Origin: Epiperipatus broadwayi
Lineage: Eukaryota > Onychophora > Udeonychophora > Euonychophora > Peripatidae
Length of the DNA: 64,000 nt
Direction: 5' to 3'
NCBI GenBank assembly: GCA_028023455.1
Contig: JAQFVV010013084.1
Location: 210,399 to 274,398 of the forward strand
In this document: piece after piece, positions 45,865 to 57,548 of the stretch
Position numbering within the stretch: the first letter of the stretch is position 1
Layout: each line of letters begins with the position of its first letter
Notes under the pieces: model-generated
The model's input: only the letters and a program-made list of their open reading frames with translations
Databases searched by the model: none
What the model was told of the DNA's origin: nothing
Translations under genes and position numbers: made by a program

Positions 45865-48800
45865 TCACGCGGGTTTCAGCACTCGTGCATTATATGAGCC
45901 TTTAATTCCCGACCCCGTATCTACCCAGAAAGCATTGTTTCCTTGACATTTAACAATTGAAAAAGGTCCCTCGTACAAGTTGCAGAATTTCTTGCATATG
46001 TTTTTGCTTGCTTCGCTTATAGGTTGGGCACGCACCATGACCCGATCTCCCACTTTAAATAAATATGGGCGATTCTTTTGCCTGTTCTTTCTCCGTTGCC
46101 CCATCTTTTGCATGGTCTGCCGTGCCCTGCTTTGGTCATCTTCCATATCTACCGGGTCCTCTTCCATTCCGGGACGGGCTGTCTTAATGAGGCAAGGTAT
46201 GTGGCATCCGAAATGAAGCCGGAAGGGTGCCAAACCTGTTGACTCGTTTACGGACCAGTTTATGAAGTTAATTACTTGAGGGGTGAGCTTGACCCATCCA
46301 CGATGGTTGTCCCCGGTATATGTGCGGAATAGACGCCCCAATTCCCTCATCACTCTTTCACAAGGATTGGACTGGGGGTTACGAATCGAGGTTAGGCAAT
46401 GTTTGATCCCTTGACTCTGTATCCATCTGCGCCATTCATTAGATGTGAATGGAGTTCCGTGATCCGATAAGAGTACACGAGGCTTTCCTACTTCGTTGAA
46501 ATAATTGGTTTCAAGCATCCTGATTGCGAACTTGGTGTTTGCCTGGGCGATGGAGTATGCTGCCACGTGTTTCGAGAACAAGTCGTACGCCACAATAAGA
46601 TACTTTTTCCTCTTGAACGCGGGTAATGGTCCGTAAAAATCCACGGCTATTATTTCACCGGGGCCTGTTGGGATGATAGGCACTAGGTTTGCTGCGTATG
46701 CCCGGTTTGTTGGCTTGGTTCTCTGGCAACTTTTGCATTCCCCTACTACGGCCTTCACCGAGGTGTGGATTCCGGGCCAATAAAACCATTTCCGAATCAG
46801 GTGTTCCGTCTTTAAGGCCCCGTAATGCCCATATATCTGGTGAACATAGGCTACTAATTTATTTCTCAACTGACCTGGCACACTGGGCTTCCAGTTCTTT
46901 GTTTCTCCACACGTTAGGGATTGAAGGATTCCATGACATACGCGGTGTTTCCTCGCAAGCTGAGGGTCCATACCCCCCTCTAATCTTCGGATCAGTGGTC
47001 CCAAATTTTTATCTTGACGTTGCAATTCACCTAACTGTGCCAATTTCTCCTCTATCTCCTTGCTCGTTTGTAGGTCCATACTGGCGATGCATGCATTTTC
47101 TGCCCTCATATGTTCCGCTTGGTGCCCCACCGGGTTCCGACTGAGAATATCGGCTACGATATTATCCACCCCCTTACAATGATGAACAGTATAGTTGTAC
47201 TCTTGGAGGAGTAAACTCCACCGGATTAGTCGACTATTGGTAAGATAGCTATGGTTGATAAATTCTAAACTTTTGTGATCTGTCACCACTGCTACCTCCG
47301 ACCCCAGCAGGAGTGGGCGGAATTTCTGGAAGGCCCAGACAATGGCTAACGCCTCCTTTTCGGTAGCAGAATAGTTTAGCTCTGGCCCTTTTAACAACCG
47401 GCTTATAAAATATAAGACTCCCATTTTCTCCCCATCTTGCGTTTGGGATAGAGTCGCACCCAGACCGTACCCACTACTATCAGTCTGGAGTATAAACGGC
47501 TTGGTAAAATCCGGGAACGCCAGCATGACCTGTTTGGCAAATTCTCCTTTTATGTCCTCAAATGCTTTCCTTTGCTCATCAGCCCATTTCCACGGGATAT
47601 CTTTTCTTAGCAAATGCACTAGAGGCTCGGCATGTTCGGCCATCCGTTCATGGAACCTATGGTAGAAATTACACAGGCCCAGGAAAGAACGAATCTGTTT
47701 TCTGGACCTAGGTATAGGAAAGTCTCTGATGGCAGATATTTTGTCCGGATGGGGTTTTAGTCCTTGATGGCCCACCAAATGCCCCAAAAATGTCACTTCT
47801 TCTTTGACTAGGTTACTCTTTCCCAAATTGACCCTAATGCCCTTGTCTTTACACTCCTTGAGGAACATTTCGACCTCCTTCTCGTGTTCTCACACACTAC
47901 TGGACGCTATCACGACGTCATCGATATACATCGTGGCGACTCTCTTCGTCTCTTCCGACAATGTCTGGTCAAGGCACCGTAGCAAACCCGCTCCGCTGTT
48001 TATGAGACTGAATGGCATCCTGTTGAATTGGTATGAGTACCCATCATACCGAAAAGCGGTGTACTGCCTGTCCTCTGGGCGAAGTTGAATCTGCCAATAG
48101 CTGGTGGTAAGGTCAAACGTTGAGAATACCTTTTTTCCCTTGAATCTTCCCAATAATTCATGCATGGGTGGAGGAATGGTACAATCGGGAATCGTTGCCC
48201 GATTCAGCTGCCGCGCTTCAAGACATATTCTAATCGCACCGCTCTTCTTTTTCACCACCACCAATGGGTTGCAAAACGGGGATGAGCATTTGGAAATGAT
48301 GCCCCAATCCACCATTTGCTCTATTTGTCTTTGGACCTCCTCTCGGTATTGGTAAGGGACCGGGTATGACCGTGACTGAAATGGCTGGTTCTCCCTAAGT
48401 TTGATCGTCTGCTCAAATCCCTGTATCGTTCCAGGCACCTCTGAAAACACTTCCCTATATTTTTTTAGTATTTGCCCAAAAGCCCTCACTTTGTCTTCGC
48501 CAACCATCCTAATCTCTTTAATTTTTTCTTCCATTATCCCCTCTACCTCGTCTACCTCCTTGATCCCTATAGATCCACACCAGTTGGTTGTGATGAATTT
48601 GATGGGTGTCCCTTTGCATCTGAATTCCCCTCTGCGAAAATCCAGCGTACATTGGTTTTTATGAAGGAAGTCCACCCCCACTAATACCTCATGTATTAAC
48701 CCTTTCATGACCAGAAACACATGTGGAATCACTTCCTCACCAATCTGTAGATCCACCCAGACTTGTCTGGGTTCTATTTTCGCTCTTTTGTTGTTGGCCA

Positions 48801-49569
48801 TCCTAACTTGTATAGCTTTTATGGGTAGTGTCTTGATGTCTGGTTGTTTCTCTACCATCTGCCAGTATATCCTTTCTGATAATACTGAAACTTGACTTCC
48901 TGAGTCAATGACCACCTCTACTTGGGTTTCTGCAATGCGTGCTTCCACTTTAGGGCATGCTTGATTAGCGTAGTTGGGGGCTCTGTCTTCATCATCACAA
49001 ACCAGATTTCCCACCCATCTATCTTCCACGCTCTTATGTTCCTTCTCTTCCATCTCTCTTCGCCACTGGCTGCACACTATTTGTTCAAGTGCCCAGTCCA
49101 CGTCCCGAGCTAGCCCCCCTTTGGCAGTCCTGGCTGTTGCGGCCACGTCGGGTGGCACATTCCTGCACACTATGCCCACAATCTGACTTTCTGACAGTTT
49201 TAGCATCTCCAACTCTCGCAATCGAGCCACTTGTCGCCTGAAGAAGTATGTATACTCATCGTGTGGCTCCCCAAATCTCTGTCTACTTATTTCGTTGAAT
49301 ATATATTCTTGGATTTCTATATTCCAAAAAGCTTGTTTGAGAGCTCTTTCGTATCCCTTAAAGGCTCCCGGTTGTTCACTCAATGCCTCCCACCACCTTT
49401 GGGCATGTTCCTGTAGGTGGCTTGCTGCAATGATCACTTTGTCCTCTTCCTCCGCGGGGTACCTGCAGAAGTATCTTTTTAAACTTCGGATATGTTCCCC
49501 AGGGGATTCCCACATCTTCCCCAAAAATCTCTGAACCTTAATTGCCTCATTACTTATATTATTCTCCAT
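45865..49569 (-). pseudogene. Gypsy gag-pol polyprotein, one in-frame stop
   Basis: One frame from ATG 49569 to TGA 45865, about 1235 codons, with a premature TGA at 47890-47892 just after the RT box MYIDDVVIAS. Residues 1-190 are gag-like (WWEALSEQPG); no CCHC knuckle is visible. The protease has VVIDSGSQVSVLS. The RT has VFSTFDLTTSYWQIQL and YIDD. Past the stop, RNase H shows LQTDSSGYGLGATL, SATEKEALAIVWAF and VVTDHKSLEFI. The integrase has a His/Cys zinc site (HYGALKTEHL, CKSCQRTK) and catalytic residues in VDFYGPLP, LLSDHGTPF and NPQSNPCERV. A C-terminal GDRVMVRAQP domain follows. The fusion of gag and pol in one frame is usual in several Gypsy lineages. Confidence 0.88.
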
Positions 49570-50146
49570 TACTGTTTATCAATCTCTCTTCACTTGACTG
49601 GCTTTGATTACCTCGCCCCCCCATCCAGTGCTGTTGCTTTCACTCCTTTTACTCTATAGTGCTACGCTTCCATGTGCTGTTACATCGTATTTCCCATTCT
49701 TTTTTTTTTTTTTTATCGCACCTCCAACCAAGAGAAAGAAAAAAAAATTTTAATTGCGCACGAGTTCGCGTATAGTTTATATGTCTCTATTTAGACCTCC
49801 GAAAACCATTAGGGTTAGCGGTAGTTTTTATTAATAACTCGGATAACGTATGCGACTATATATATATCCATTTCCAGCATATTAATACGGCTCAGTGTTA
49901 TTTCTCTAACATGTATATATTCCATTCGTCTTTTTTTTTTTTTTCTCAACGATAAAAAAAAAATCTTTTTTTTTTTTTTTTTTTTTAAATCATTCGCCGT
50001 TTTTCTTTTCTCTAACCTCATAAAATGCGTGAAAGTATCGGAGTTTTGCTCAATATCCCGACTTCATGTCAAATCCACTGGTCGTTGCGCCCTCTTTTAT
50101 TTGAACCTTCTACTATCTTCCTATTCCCCCTCGCTCTCCAGAGGCC
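49570..50146 (-). other. Gypsy 5' leader between PBS and gag
   Basis: Noncoding leader containing several long homopolymer T runs (49700-49714, 49929-49944, 49968-49986). No frame of interest. Confidence 0.6.
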
Positions 50147-50164
50147 CCACAGTTGCGGCGTCCA
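50147..50164 (-). other. Primer-binding site of Gypsy element
   Basis: Three bases after the 5' LTR end the minus strand reads TGGACGCCGCAACTGTGG, starting with TGG as a complement to tRNA CCA ends. I cannot name the tRNA. Confidence 0.6.
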
Positions 50165-50167
50165 GTT

Positions 50168-51888
50168 ATAACGAACCGCTTTGCCCACTGAAGGGTCGTA
50201 TTAATAAATTCATAGGATTGGCTCTAGTTAACTTAAGATTTAACCTTATAGATATATGAATTCATTTTATCTCTGCATGATCCCCGGGCATATTTATGGA
50301 TAGCGTGTTTGCTTCCAAGCGCCAAACCTATTTGCAATGAGCAAATAAGAATTACACCGCGGGAATTTATTAATGCAGAATAAACCCCGATAGCGACTCA
50401 ATAAATATTTGCTGTCGCTTTACCTTTCGCGGTAAATAAGAAAAAGGGGTGGTGTTCATTAGCCTAGCTCATCTCAGGGAGTGGTGGTCAATGGACCGTG
50501 GATGGGAATTAGGGATTCTAACGCTACTGTCTCTGACTGGAAGTGGATTAATATCCGTAATCAACTGTATATTTGATAACTAAATCGATTTAAAAATTCA
50601 ACCTTATCGATTAGTTTTCCCTACGCAGAATGAAGTTCTCGACTAGTTTCGGAGGAGTGCGCTCGCTACCCTATACTAAAATTTTATAAGCTGGTTCTTC
50701 GAGGTAGAGCATACGTTTACCTTAATCATGACATTTTTTAGCCCCTAACTATGAATTTGATTGACATAATATAAATACAAAACGAAAGAAAAATATTCTA
50801 AAGATATTTTTAATGTAAAATAATTTATTACACAACAAAAAGAAAATATTAAAATTCATTTAGTTGACCCCCCCCCTTATTTACAAATCGTGTTTCATTG
50901 AATGTTATAGCATACGCATACATGTACAGATTAAATAAATTATTCTTTGGATTGTAATAGGCCCCACAAAACACATTAATATTGTTCGTCTATTAAACTG
51001 CCTCCACGGACTTTGTAGTTGGTATATTTTATTAAAACAGGTTTTAATCATAGAAAATTAAATTATTCCAAAGTTCCAATGGATGACACAATCCGTTTAA
51101 CACTCGGATTGTGTGGTAATAGCAATTCAATAGGCAATTGATAAAGTTCACGTTACCTCAATATTCCAAAAGCATGGGTTACGATGATAAAGGCTCTATA
51201 ACCGGATGATTTCATGGTTCATTTCTCCGTAGCGATCACTATTCTTTGCCGTCGATAACCAGAATTCGGCGTTCTTTGATTTTCTTCCTTGCAGCACCTT
51301 CTGGACTGTGGGGCAGGCCTTCATCGCCTGTCAAGTTGAGGTTTTTACCCCACTCGATGCATGATACACTTTTAATCTCTTTACTTTCTGGACCCGTGCA
51401 AGAAGACTATTATCCCTTCTCTATTTTCTTTTATATCCTTTTTTCTTCTCGTCCTTTCTCCTTCATTTTCGTGATCCCCTCCAGCGAAATTCTCTGGTTG
51501 CGTCATCCGAAGAGACCATGACTGCGTCATTGCGGTCGCCATCGCATCAAAATACATTCGCATTTCAGACGGATCTCATTTTGTTCCAGTTTGCCATCCA
51601 CTCGAAGTATATCAATCACGCACATATATATATTCGCATACCACAAACACCCCAATAAAACACGAGTTCTACGATGTTTTTTTTTTCTTTTAAAGTCTAA
51701 CAACTACCTCTAAATAAATATATGGATGATATACGGTTGATATTGAAACATTCCCATCACCATTAAATATTAATATTTACCCTTATTAGTAACTTTATGT
51801 GCTAATAGTCTTAGTAGTATATATATATACCCATTTCTCTTGTAACTTTATGCGGACCATTGGTCTCCTCAGTCCGCACCTTGTTACA
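50168..51888 (-). repeat. 5' LTR of Gypsy element
   Basis: Same length (1721 bp) as the 3' LTR. It should hold the promoter; a TATATATATA stretch lies near 51820-51830, about 60 bases inside the LTR start, but I cannot confirm it is used. Confidence 0.92.
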
Positions 51889-52910
51889 GAGTTAAAAGTT
51901 GAAAAAAAAGTTTTGACCCCCATAGTCAATCTAACTTAAATGTTTACAAATAATTTTGTTTACTATAATATTTCTTGATCCCATATATATATTTTTTGTA
52001 TTACCAATGCTATGGGAGTATGATGGGTAGTCATGGAGGGACTGTACTGCCACCATCAACAACTGGCCCGAAGCCTGCAAGTGATAAGTTTATATATGAA
52101 AGTGGCTGAAAATTGACAAATAAAAATGCCTGAGGCAATATATGTCCAAGAAATATATCAAAAGTACAAATTATTTTAAAAAAAAACAAAGAAAATGCTA
52201 TAAAATTCAAATTAAAAAAAAAAGAAATCGATGAAATCGACAAATTAAGAAACATGGCGGGGAGAGAGCGGGAAATCCAAAAACATCAAATTATTTAACC
52301 TTTCAACATTTGCAAATATGAATCAGCAAATTAAGTAGCTTTCAATATTTTCAAATGATCAGATTTAAAAGCAACAGTTATATAAAGTAAAAAGAATATT
52401 ACTAGTTTGAAATTATGGCATCCCATCCAAAATAAGTCAAACGTAAAACCTACTTTTTCCCCCAATGAAGAATTTCTATCTAAAAATAACTGAAATGGAC
52501 AAATTAAATCAAACAAATACTTCTAAAATACAAATAAAAAAAAATTTGATCAAAAATAATTAAAAGCAACAGTGATATAAACTAAAAAGAATATTACTGA
52601 TTTGAAATTATGGCATATCATCAAAAATAAGTCAAACATAATATCTACCCCCATCCTCAATGAAGAATTTCTATCCAAAAATAACTCAAATTATTTGCTT
52701 CAAAGCAATTAATTGTTATCTGGCTTTCAAATTATGGCATTTGAACTCTAAGTGCATAGGAAAATGAGAAATCTTTTGATACACAGACAAATAACGTATT
52801 ATGAAATTTATAAATACCTATTATATAAGTTATTTTTATTTATGATTATGTAAAATTTCACAATTTCACATTAGGAGAAGATGAATATTCTATTTACTCC
52901 CTCCTTTTCA
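51889..52910. other. AT-rich flank with a 195-bp direct duplication
   Basis: Starts with the second GAGTT copy. Segments from about 52366 and 52561 repeat each other (AAAAGCAACAG, GAATATTACT, GAAATTATGGCAT, AATGAAGAATTTCTATC) with divergence, giving an old tandem duplication of about 195 bases. A weak exon-like piece is at 52031-52074. Confidence 0.5.
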
Positions 52911-53699
52911 TAATCATCATTATCATCATTTTCAATCCTTATCAATCCACCACAGAATGAAGGTCACTTCATGTGCAATCCATCTAATCTGATTTCTAGC
53001 CTCTCTTCTTCACATTAACTCAACATACTTAACTATTTCATCCATTCATCTCACATATTATCTCTTTATAGGTCATTTACAATCTCTTGGAACTCAGATT
53101 AAAATTTCAACTGGCCATCTATTATCTCTTCTAGAAATATATCAAGGCTAAATTCACTTCAGACTCTTAATTATTTCAATGGTGTCACTATTACCTGATG
53201 GTTTTCTCATCCTTGTATTTTCTTTCCAATCTCTTGTTATTACTCCTAACATGCATCTCTTTATACCATTTTACAAAATTCTACATATTAAAATTTTCTG
53301 AATCCATTCTTTATATATATTTTCATATATATATATATTTTCTGAACTGTCCTGTCTCAGTAAAAATTTTACTGGTTAATTGTTGCTTTTTTGTACCAGA
53401 TATTTTGTTTCAGTTTTAAAAATGTATCAGTTATTTCCCGATTGATTTCGTTCTCATGTAAATCTTATTCAAAATGATGTTTTGTAAATCCTAATTTAAA
53501 TTCATTGGAAAGTTTCAGAATATTAAGAATATCAACCTTGAATATTGTTTTACTAACAATGTTTTACTCTCTCTCTAGTTTTACATTAATAGTATCTTAC
53601 ATCTCATTAATCGATGATCATTTGTGTCGAATTTATTAAGAACATTATAATTTTGAAATACGTATTTTCTATATCAAAATATCCAATTCTATATTTTGA
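52911..53699 (-). mobile_element. RTE-like LINE copy 4, 3' part, strongly decayed
   Basis: Matches the 3' end of the RTE family (ATCAATCCACCACAGAATGAAGGTC compared with copy 2). An internal deletion jumps from the C-terminal region to the linker near 53265, and the match continues to the endonuclease C-terminus near 53696. There are many substitutions and small gaps, so this is an old copy. The 5' part reappears at 55310. Confidence 0.7.
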
Positions 53700-55309
53700 C
53701 TAACAGAAAATATGTATAGATATATAACTGTGTATGTACATTTACATAACTAATTATAGGTGGGGGGGGTGTAAAGATAAACTTACTTCTTCATCATGTT
53801 CAGCATATCTATAAAATAAAAAAGATATATAACAAGATGTATTTATATATTTCATAATCATAATAAAAATTTATATATTACTTTCAAAATAGATAATTCT
53901 AAACAATTTTATATTTATAATCATTGCTAAATAACTAAAATTTGATTTCCTAGCTAGTTAGGATCGAATAAAACTGGTGTAGACTCGTGGTTGGATCAGG
54001 CGTTTACCAAAATATAGAGAAAAAAGAGTTAAATATACCGTTTCAATGTACGATCAATAGTATATTATATCAAAGTATAGGCACGTAGAAATATAATTTT
54101 TTTTTTCCATTTGAGGAAGAAGAAATAAGAAAGAATAAAATTCCTAATACTGAATTAACTTTTTAAATTTAAATAGAAGTGATGAAAAAATATAATGATT
54201 TTACTTTTATTACAGACTTCATTCCCTGTTTTGTAACAACACCAATAAATTCATGCTTAAGCACCAATAAAACTACAATAATAGATGTTATCATTCTTTT
54301 CTTTTCATAATTTATTGCTGTTTTTTACATAGCTCATTGGGAGTTGCAGTTGTTTCTGTTTCAAAATCTGAGTTCGAATTTCTTATATAAAGTCAACAAA
54401 TTATAACTGTAAACAAAATTATAAATCTATAAAAAATTGAACACAACTGAATTTAATAAAATATCTGAAAATTAGCTAAATGTATATATGAAATATAATA
54501 AATACAATTTTTATATAAATCATTTTAAAATGTATCAAAAAACAAAAAACAAAACAAAATTTATTTTGTTTAAAAAAAAAACAGATAAGAAAGTATGTGA
54601 GGTAATCAATTAATTAAAGTTTTTAAAAGATTATTTGATGGGAAATTAATATCGAGATCATAGTTGAGATGTCATTTGAAGCTAAAATCTTGACAGCAAC
54701 AGTCAAGACAAGAAATGCCCACACACTTGTGAACACTCAATAACAAAAATATAATTGGAGAATTGTGAATTATATTTTATCCAGAAATTAAAATGATTTG
54801 CATCCAAGTTCTTGGGATCTTTTATATCATGACATTTTAAGCAATTACTTCTTAGATTATCCGATCTTTAATCAACCATGTGACTCGCAATGAATTGAGG
54901 ACAATTAGCTGAGATTTTAAATAAATCCAAATTTAAATAACTGCGTAATGTAAGCTTATCTGTAGGCACAAAAGAAAAAAGCTTGTCGTAATAATTAACA
55001 ATGCTGATAATTAAAAACAAGAAGTTACCACAGAATATGTGAAATTTAAGAGACACAAAAATTGTTTTCTAATAAGTCTATTCGAAGAACTGTCTATAAA
55101 TACTCAACTATATATATATATATGAAGTGAATTATGAAATAAATAGGAACATTTGATATAATAGTGCAAGGATAATATCCCCCAATTCATTCTATAATGC
55201 AGCCCCAAATAATAATAAAAATGGCAAGAATCATTGTTGAAACATTGATGGATTTAGGTAATCAGATATCAATAATGTCAAATGAGTTAATAATCAAATT
55301 GTAGATAGT
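53700..55309. other. Unassigned sequence between the two parts of RTE copy 4
   Basis: About 1.6 kb without clear RTE match, containing an inverted copy of about 20 bases near 53697-53720 and the possible microexon at 53787-53808. Either an insertion into the RTE copy, or the two RTE parts are separate insertions flanking older DNA. Confidence 0.4.
53787..53808 (-). CDS. Predicted 22-base microexon
   Basis: Minus strand: TTTTTATTTTATAG acceptor, 22 bases, then a consensus donor GTAAGTTT. After one base it encodes YAEHDEE. Its phases (2 in, 0 out) would link the segment at 57841-57934 (ends phase 2) to a phase-0 cysteine exon such as 14818-14904. Very short exons with good sites can arise by chance, and this one sits between parts of a decayed transposon. 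Confidence 0.25.
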
Positions 55310-55790
55310 TTTTCTAATTAATACAATCTTTCTTTACTTTCAAATAATATGCAGTTGTAGGTAATTAAATAAAACACCATCATTAGGTAGCTTCCTAGCT
55401 CTGCACTTAGGGAGTTTTTAGCACCTTCTGCTTTTTGCCCTCTCCATTATCATAGCTGATGATTTTATACACTACTCAGAATAAAGTTCATAATTTAGTT
55501 TTGTCTGTCATAATTCTAAGTGTCTATGAGAAAAAACAACAACTTTCATATACATCCATCCTGCTTTCACAAAAATTCCACTGGTATTTGAATTAAGATC
55601 TATCAGCTTACTGAGAAAAAAAAACAAGATTTTTTGATCCCAAACTCAGAGTGAAAAAACCAGTAGCCTCACCACAGAACCAATTAATCTTCTTTTACCA
55701 TATAAGTAATCCCATAATAATAAAAAGTTCAATGGATATAATATATAAAGTGGATATTAGGAATTTTCTCTGATCAGTTCCTTCAAAACT
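55310..55790 (-). mobile_element. RTE-like LINE copy 4, 5' part
   Basis: Decayed match to the 5' UTR of copy 2 (TTTTTAGCACCTTCTGCTTT, TTTTGTCTGTCATAATT, CCAAACTCAGAG, and GTGGATATTAGGAATTTTC matching the hairpin arm at 35157). Same orientation as the 3' part at 52911. Confidence 0.7.
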
Positions 55791-55980
55791 TCAAAAATGA
55801 GCTCATGTGTCTGTTCTTGGTAATAAGTAGAAAGTCATAGAAAGAAAAAAATAAAAAGGCTATTGTTATAAATCATGTTAAATATTCTATAATAAATAAA
55901 TAATCTGCTAATATATCTACACAGTTCGTAAACAATTGTGTGACATCAGTTGATTTAAATTATCATAATTTATATGAGTG

Positions 55981-56460
55981 ATATTCCCATTTATGAAATT
56001 CCATGTTTGCAGTGCTCAAGAAGCTATGTGGGTCATTCTAATAGATGAATACATGTCAGAATTAAGGAACATAGAAATGCTTTTAATCAAAAAATTAGCA
56101 CATCAGTTTTTACTTCCCATTTTTTAGAAATTGGTCACAAACCTGATTTTGACAACACAAAAATACTTGCTAATCTGGAAAGATATGATTTAAGAACCAT
56201 GAGAGAGTCAATTGAAATATTAAAGAGACGTACTGGCTTAAATAGGGCTTACAAAGCACAATGTATTCCAGCTATGTGGAAACCTATCATTTTATCTAAT
56301 ATTAACTTGAAATTAATAGGTGAAAAAACTGAAGCAAATAAACATTTTGATAAGCCTCATATTGTGAATGCTGAACTACTTCAAGTTGAATCTCACTTCT
56401 CATCACACACTGAGTCACATTATTCTTTGAGAACTAACAATTGTTCTTTCAAAAGTTAAC
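55981..56460 (+). pseudogene. GIY-YIG end of a third Penelope-like family
   Basis: Frame IPIYEIPCLQCSRSYVGHS is a GIY-YIG nuclease start. It is followed by TGA at 56044 and an Arg/His helix (HVRIKEHRNAF). The last 86 codons (56199-56459) are open, ending in SFKS. It is distinct from PLE B and PLE C in sequence. No RT domain is attached, so this is a 5'-truncated 3' fragment. It sits right after RTE copy 4. Confidence 0.7.
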
Positions 56461-56571
56461 CTTGATAATGGCAGGTGCTAGTCCGTTGAAATATCAGATT
56501 GTAATGCAAAATAATATATGGTTTGTACCCAAAAATATTTTTTTAGCTACATCATATAACTGTGAAAACAT

Positions 56572-56572
<1 letters not shown>

Positions 56573-56616
<44 letters not shown>
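56573..56616. repeat. (AT)n microsatellite, left of PLE fragment
   Basis: Alternating AT for about 40 bases, directly before the truncated PLE B-family copy. Confidence 0.85.
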
Positions 56617-57025
56617 AAAGTAGAGTTAAAAATAGATATCTTAGTTCTGCTTTGTATATCCATGAAAAAGATACAGGCCACACTATTGATTTTGATGAAG
56701 CTAAGGTTGTCTTCTTTGAGAGAAATGAAATCAAAAGAAGAATTAAAGAGTCTTTATTATTGAAAATTTATTATTCTGAAGCAATTAACTTATTTAAGAG
56801 TTCTTTTAATATTAAGGGTGGATGGGAAGTGAATGGATTTGTGGGTAATTTTTAATAGTATATATAATGTGTGGTTTTTTTGTAGTTCTTTACACTTGAG
56901 AAGTCTGCTTGTAGCAGTGAAACCTTAGGTTGTGTTTTAATATTATTTTTATGCTGGTCTGGTTTAATTTTAAATTTGGGGTAGTTTTGATTTTATATTG
57001 ACTAGTTTAGCTTTATGCTTGTAAT

Positions 57026-57029
<4 letters not shown>
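56617..57029 (+). mobile_element. PLE B-family 3' fragment within (TA)n
   Basis: Starts at AAAAGTAGAGTTAAAAATAG, inside the GIY-YIG domain. It encodes KSRVKNRYLSSALYIHEKD through to GGWEVNGFVGNF and stop at about 56855, then has the family 3' tail. Here the C-terminal frame is open, showing that PLE B has lost four bases near 26587. It has TA repeats on both sides. Confidence 0.85.

Positions 57030-57113
<84 letters not shown>
57030..57113. repeat. (TA)n microsatellite, right of PLE fragment
   Basis: About 80 bases of alternating TA directly after the PLE tail. Confidence 0.9.
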
Positions 57114-57116
<3 letters not shown>

Positions 57117-57548
57117 AATCACATAATTGATCATCATATATTAATAAATTTTAATTTGGCTTAAAACAAATAATCTTGTCTGGTTATTGTTATAACAATA
57201 TGCATTTATTGATTAATTACATTCAAGTGAGTCTATATTATAAAAGTGATTTGAAATAACTATATTACATAATCTGAAAATAAAAGCTCAAGATTATTGA
57301 AGATGGTTATATAATGTTTTTATTTGCATTGAATTTAATACTTATTATCGGACTAGTTATAAATTTTATATGACAATCATAATCAAATATTTGCATGTTG
57401 TATTTAATTTCTTATTGATTATATATATACTGTATTGGGTTCATGGTTAGTCAATAAGATTTTAATTTTATTCAATTATAAAGATGATATGAGCAAAAAG
57501 TTTAGGTTTTGTGGCTAATTATTCCAATGTATAAATATATAAAATTCG

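Larger units (their letters stand above)
44008..51888 (-). mobile_element. Ty3/Gypsy LTR retrotransposon, complete structure
   Basis: Minus-strand element with two 1721-bp LTRs (5' LTR 50168-51888, 3' LTR 44008-45728), GAGTT duplications, a primer-binding site, a G-rich polypurine tract and one gag-pol frame. The pol order protease, RT, RNase H, integrase identifies the Gypsy type. No envelope gene is seen. By eye the LTRs differ at about a dozen positions, so the insertion is young. It is much GC-richer than the surrounding DNA. One stop codon interrupts gag-pol. Confidence 0.93.

Noticed and set aside
45700-49534. Plus-strand frames across the Gypsy gag-pol
   Set aside because: They are antisense shadows of gag-pol.
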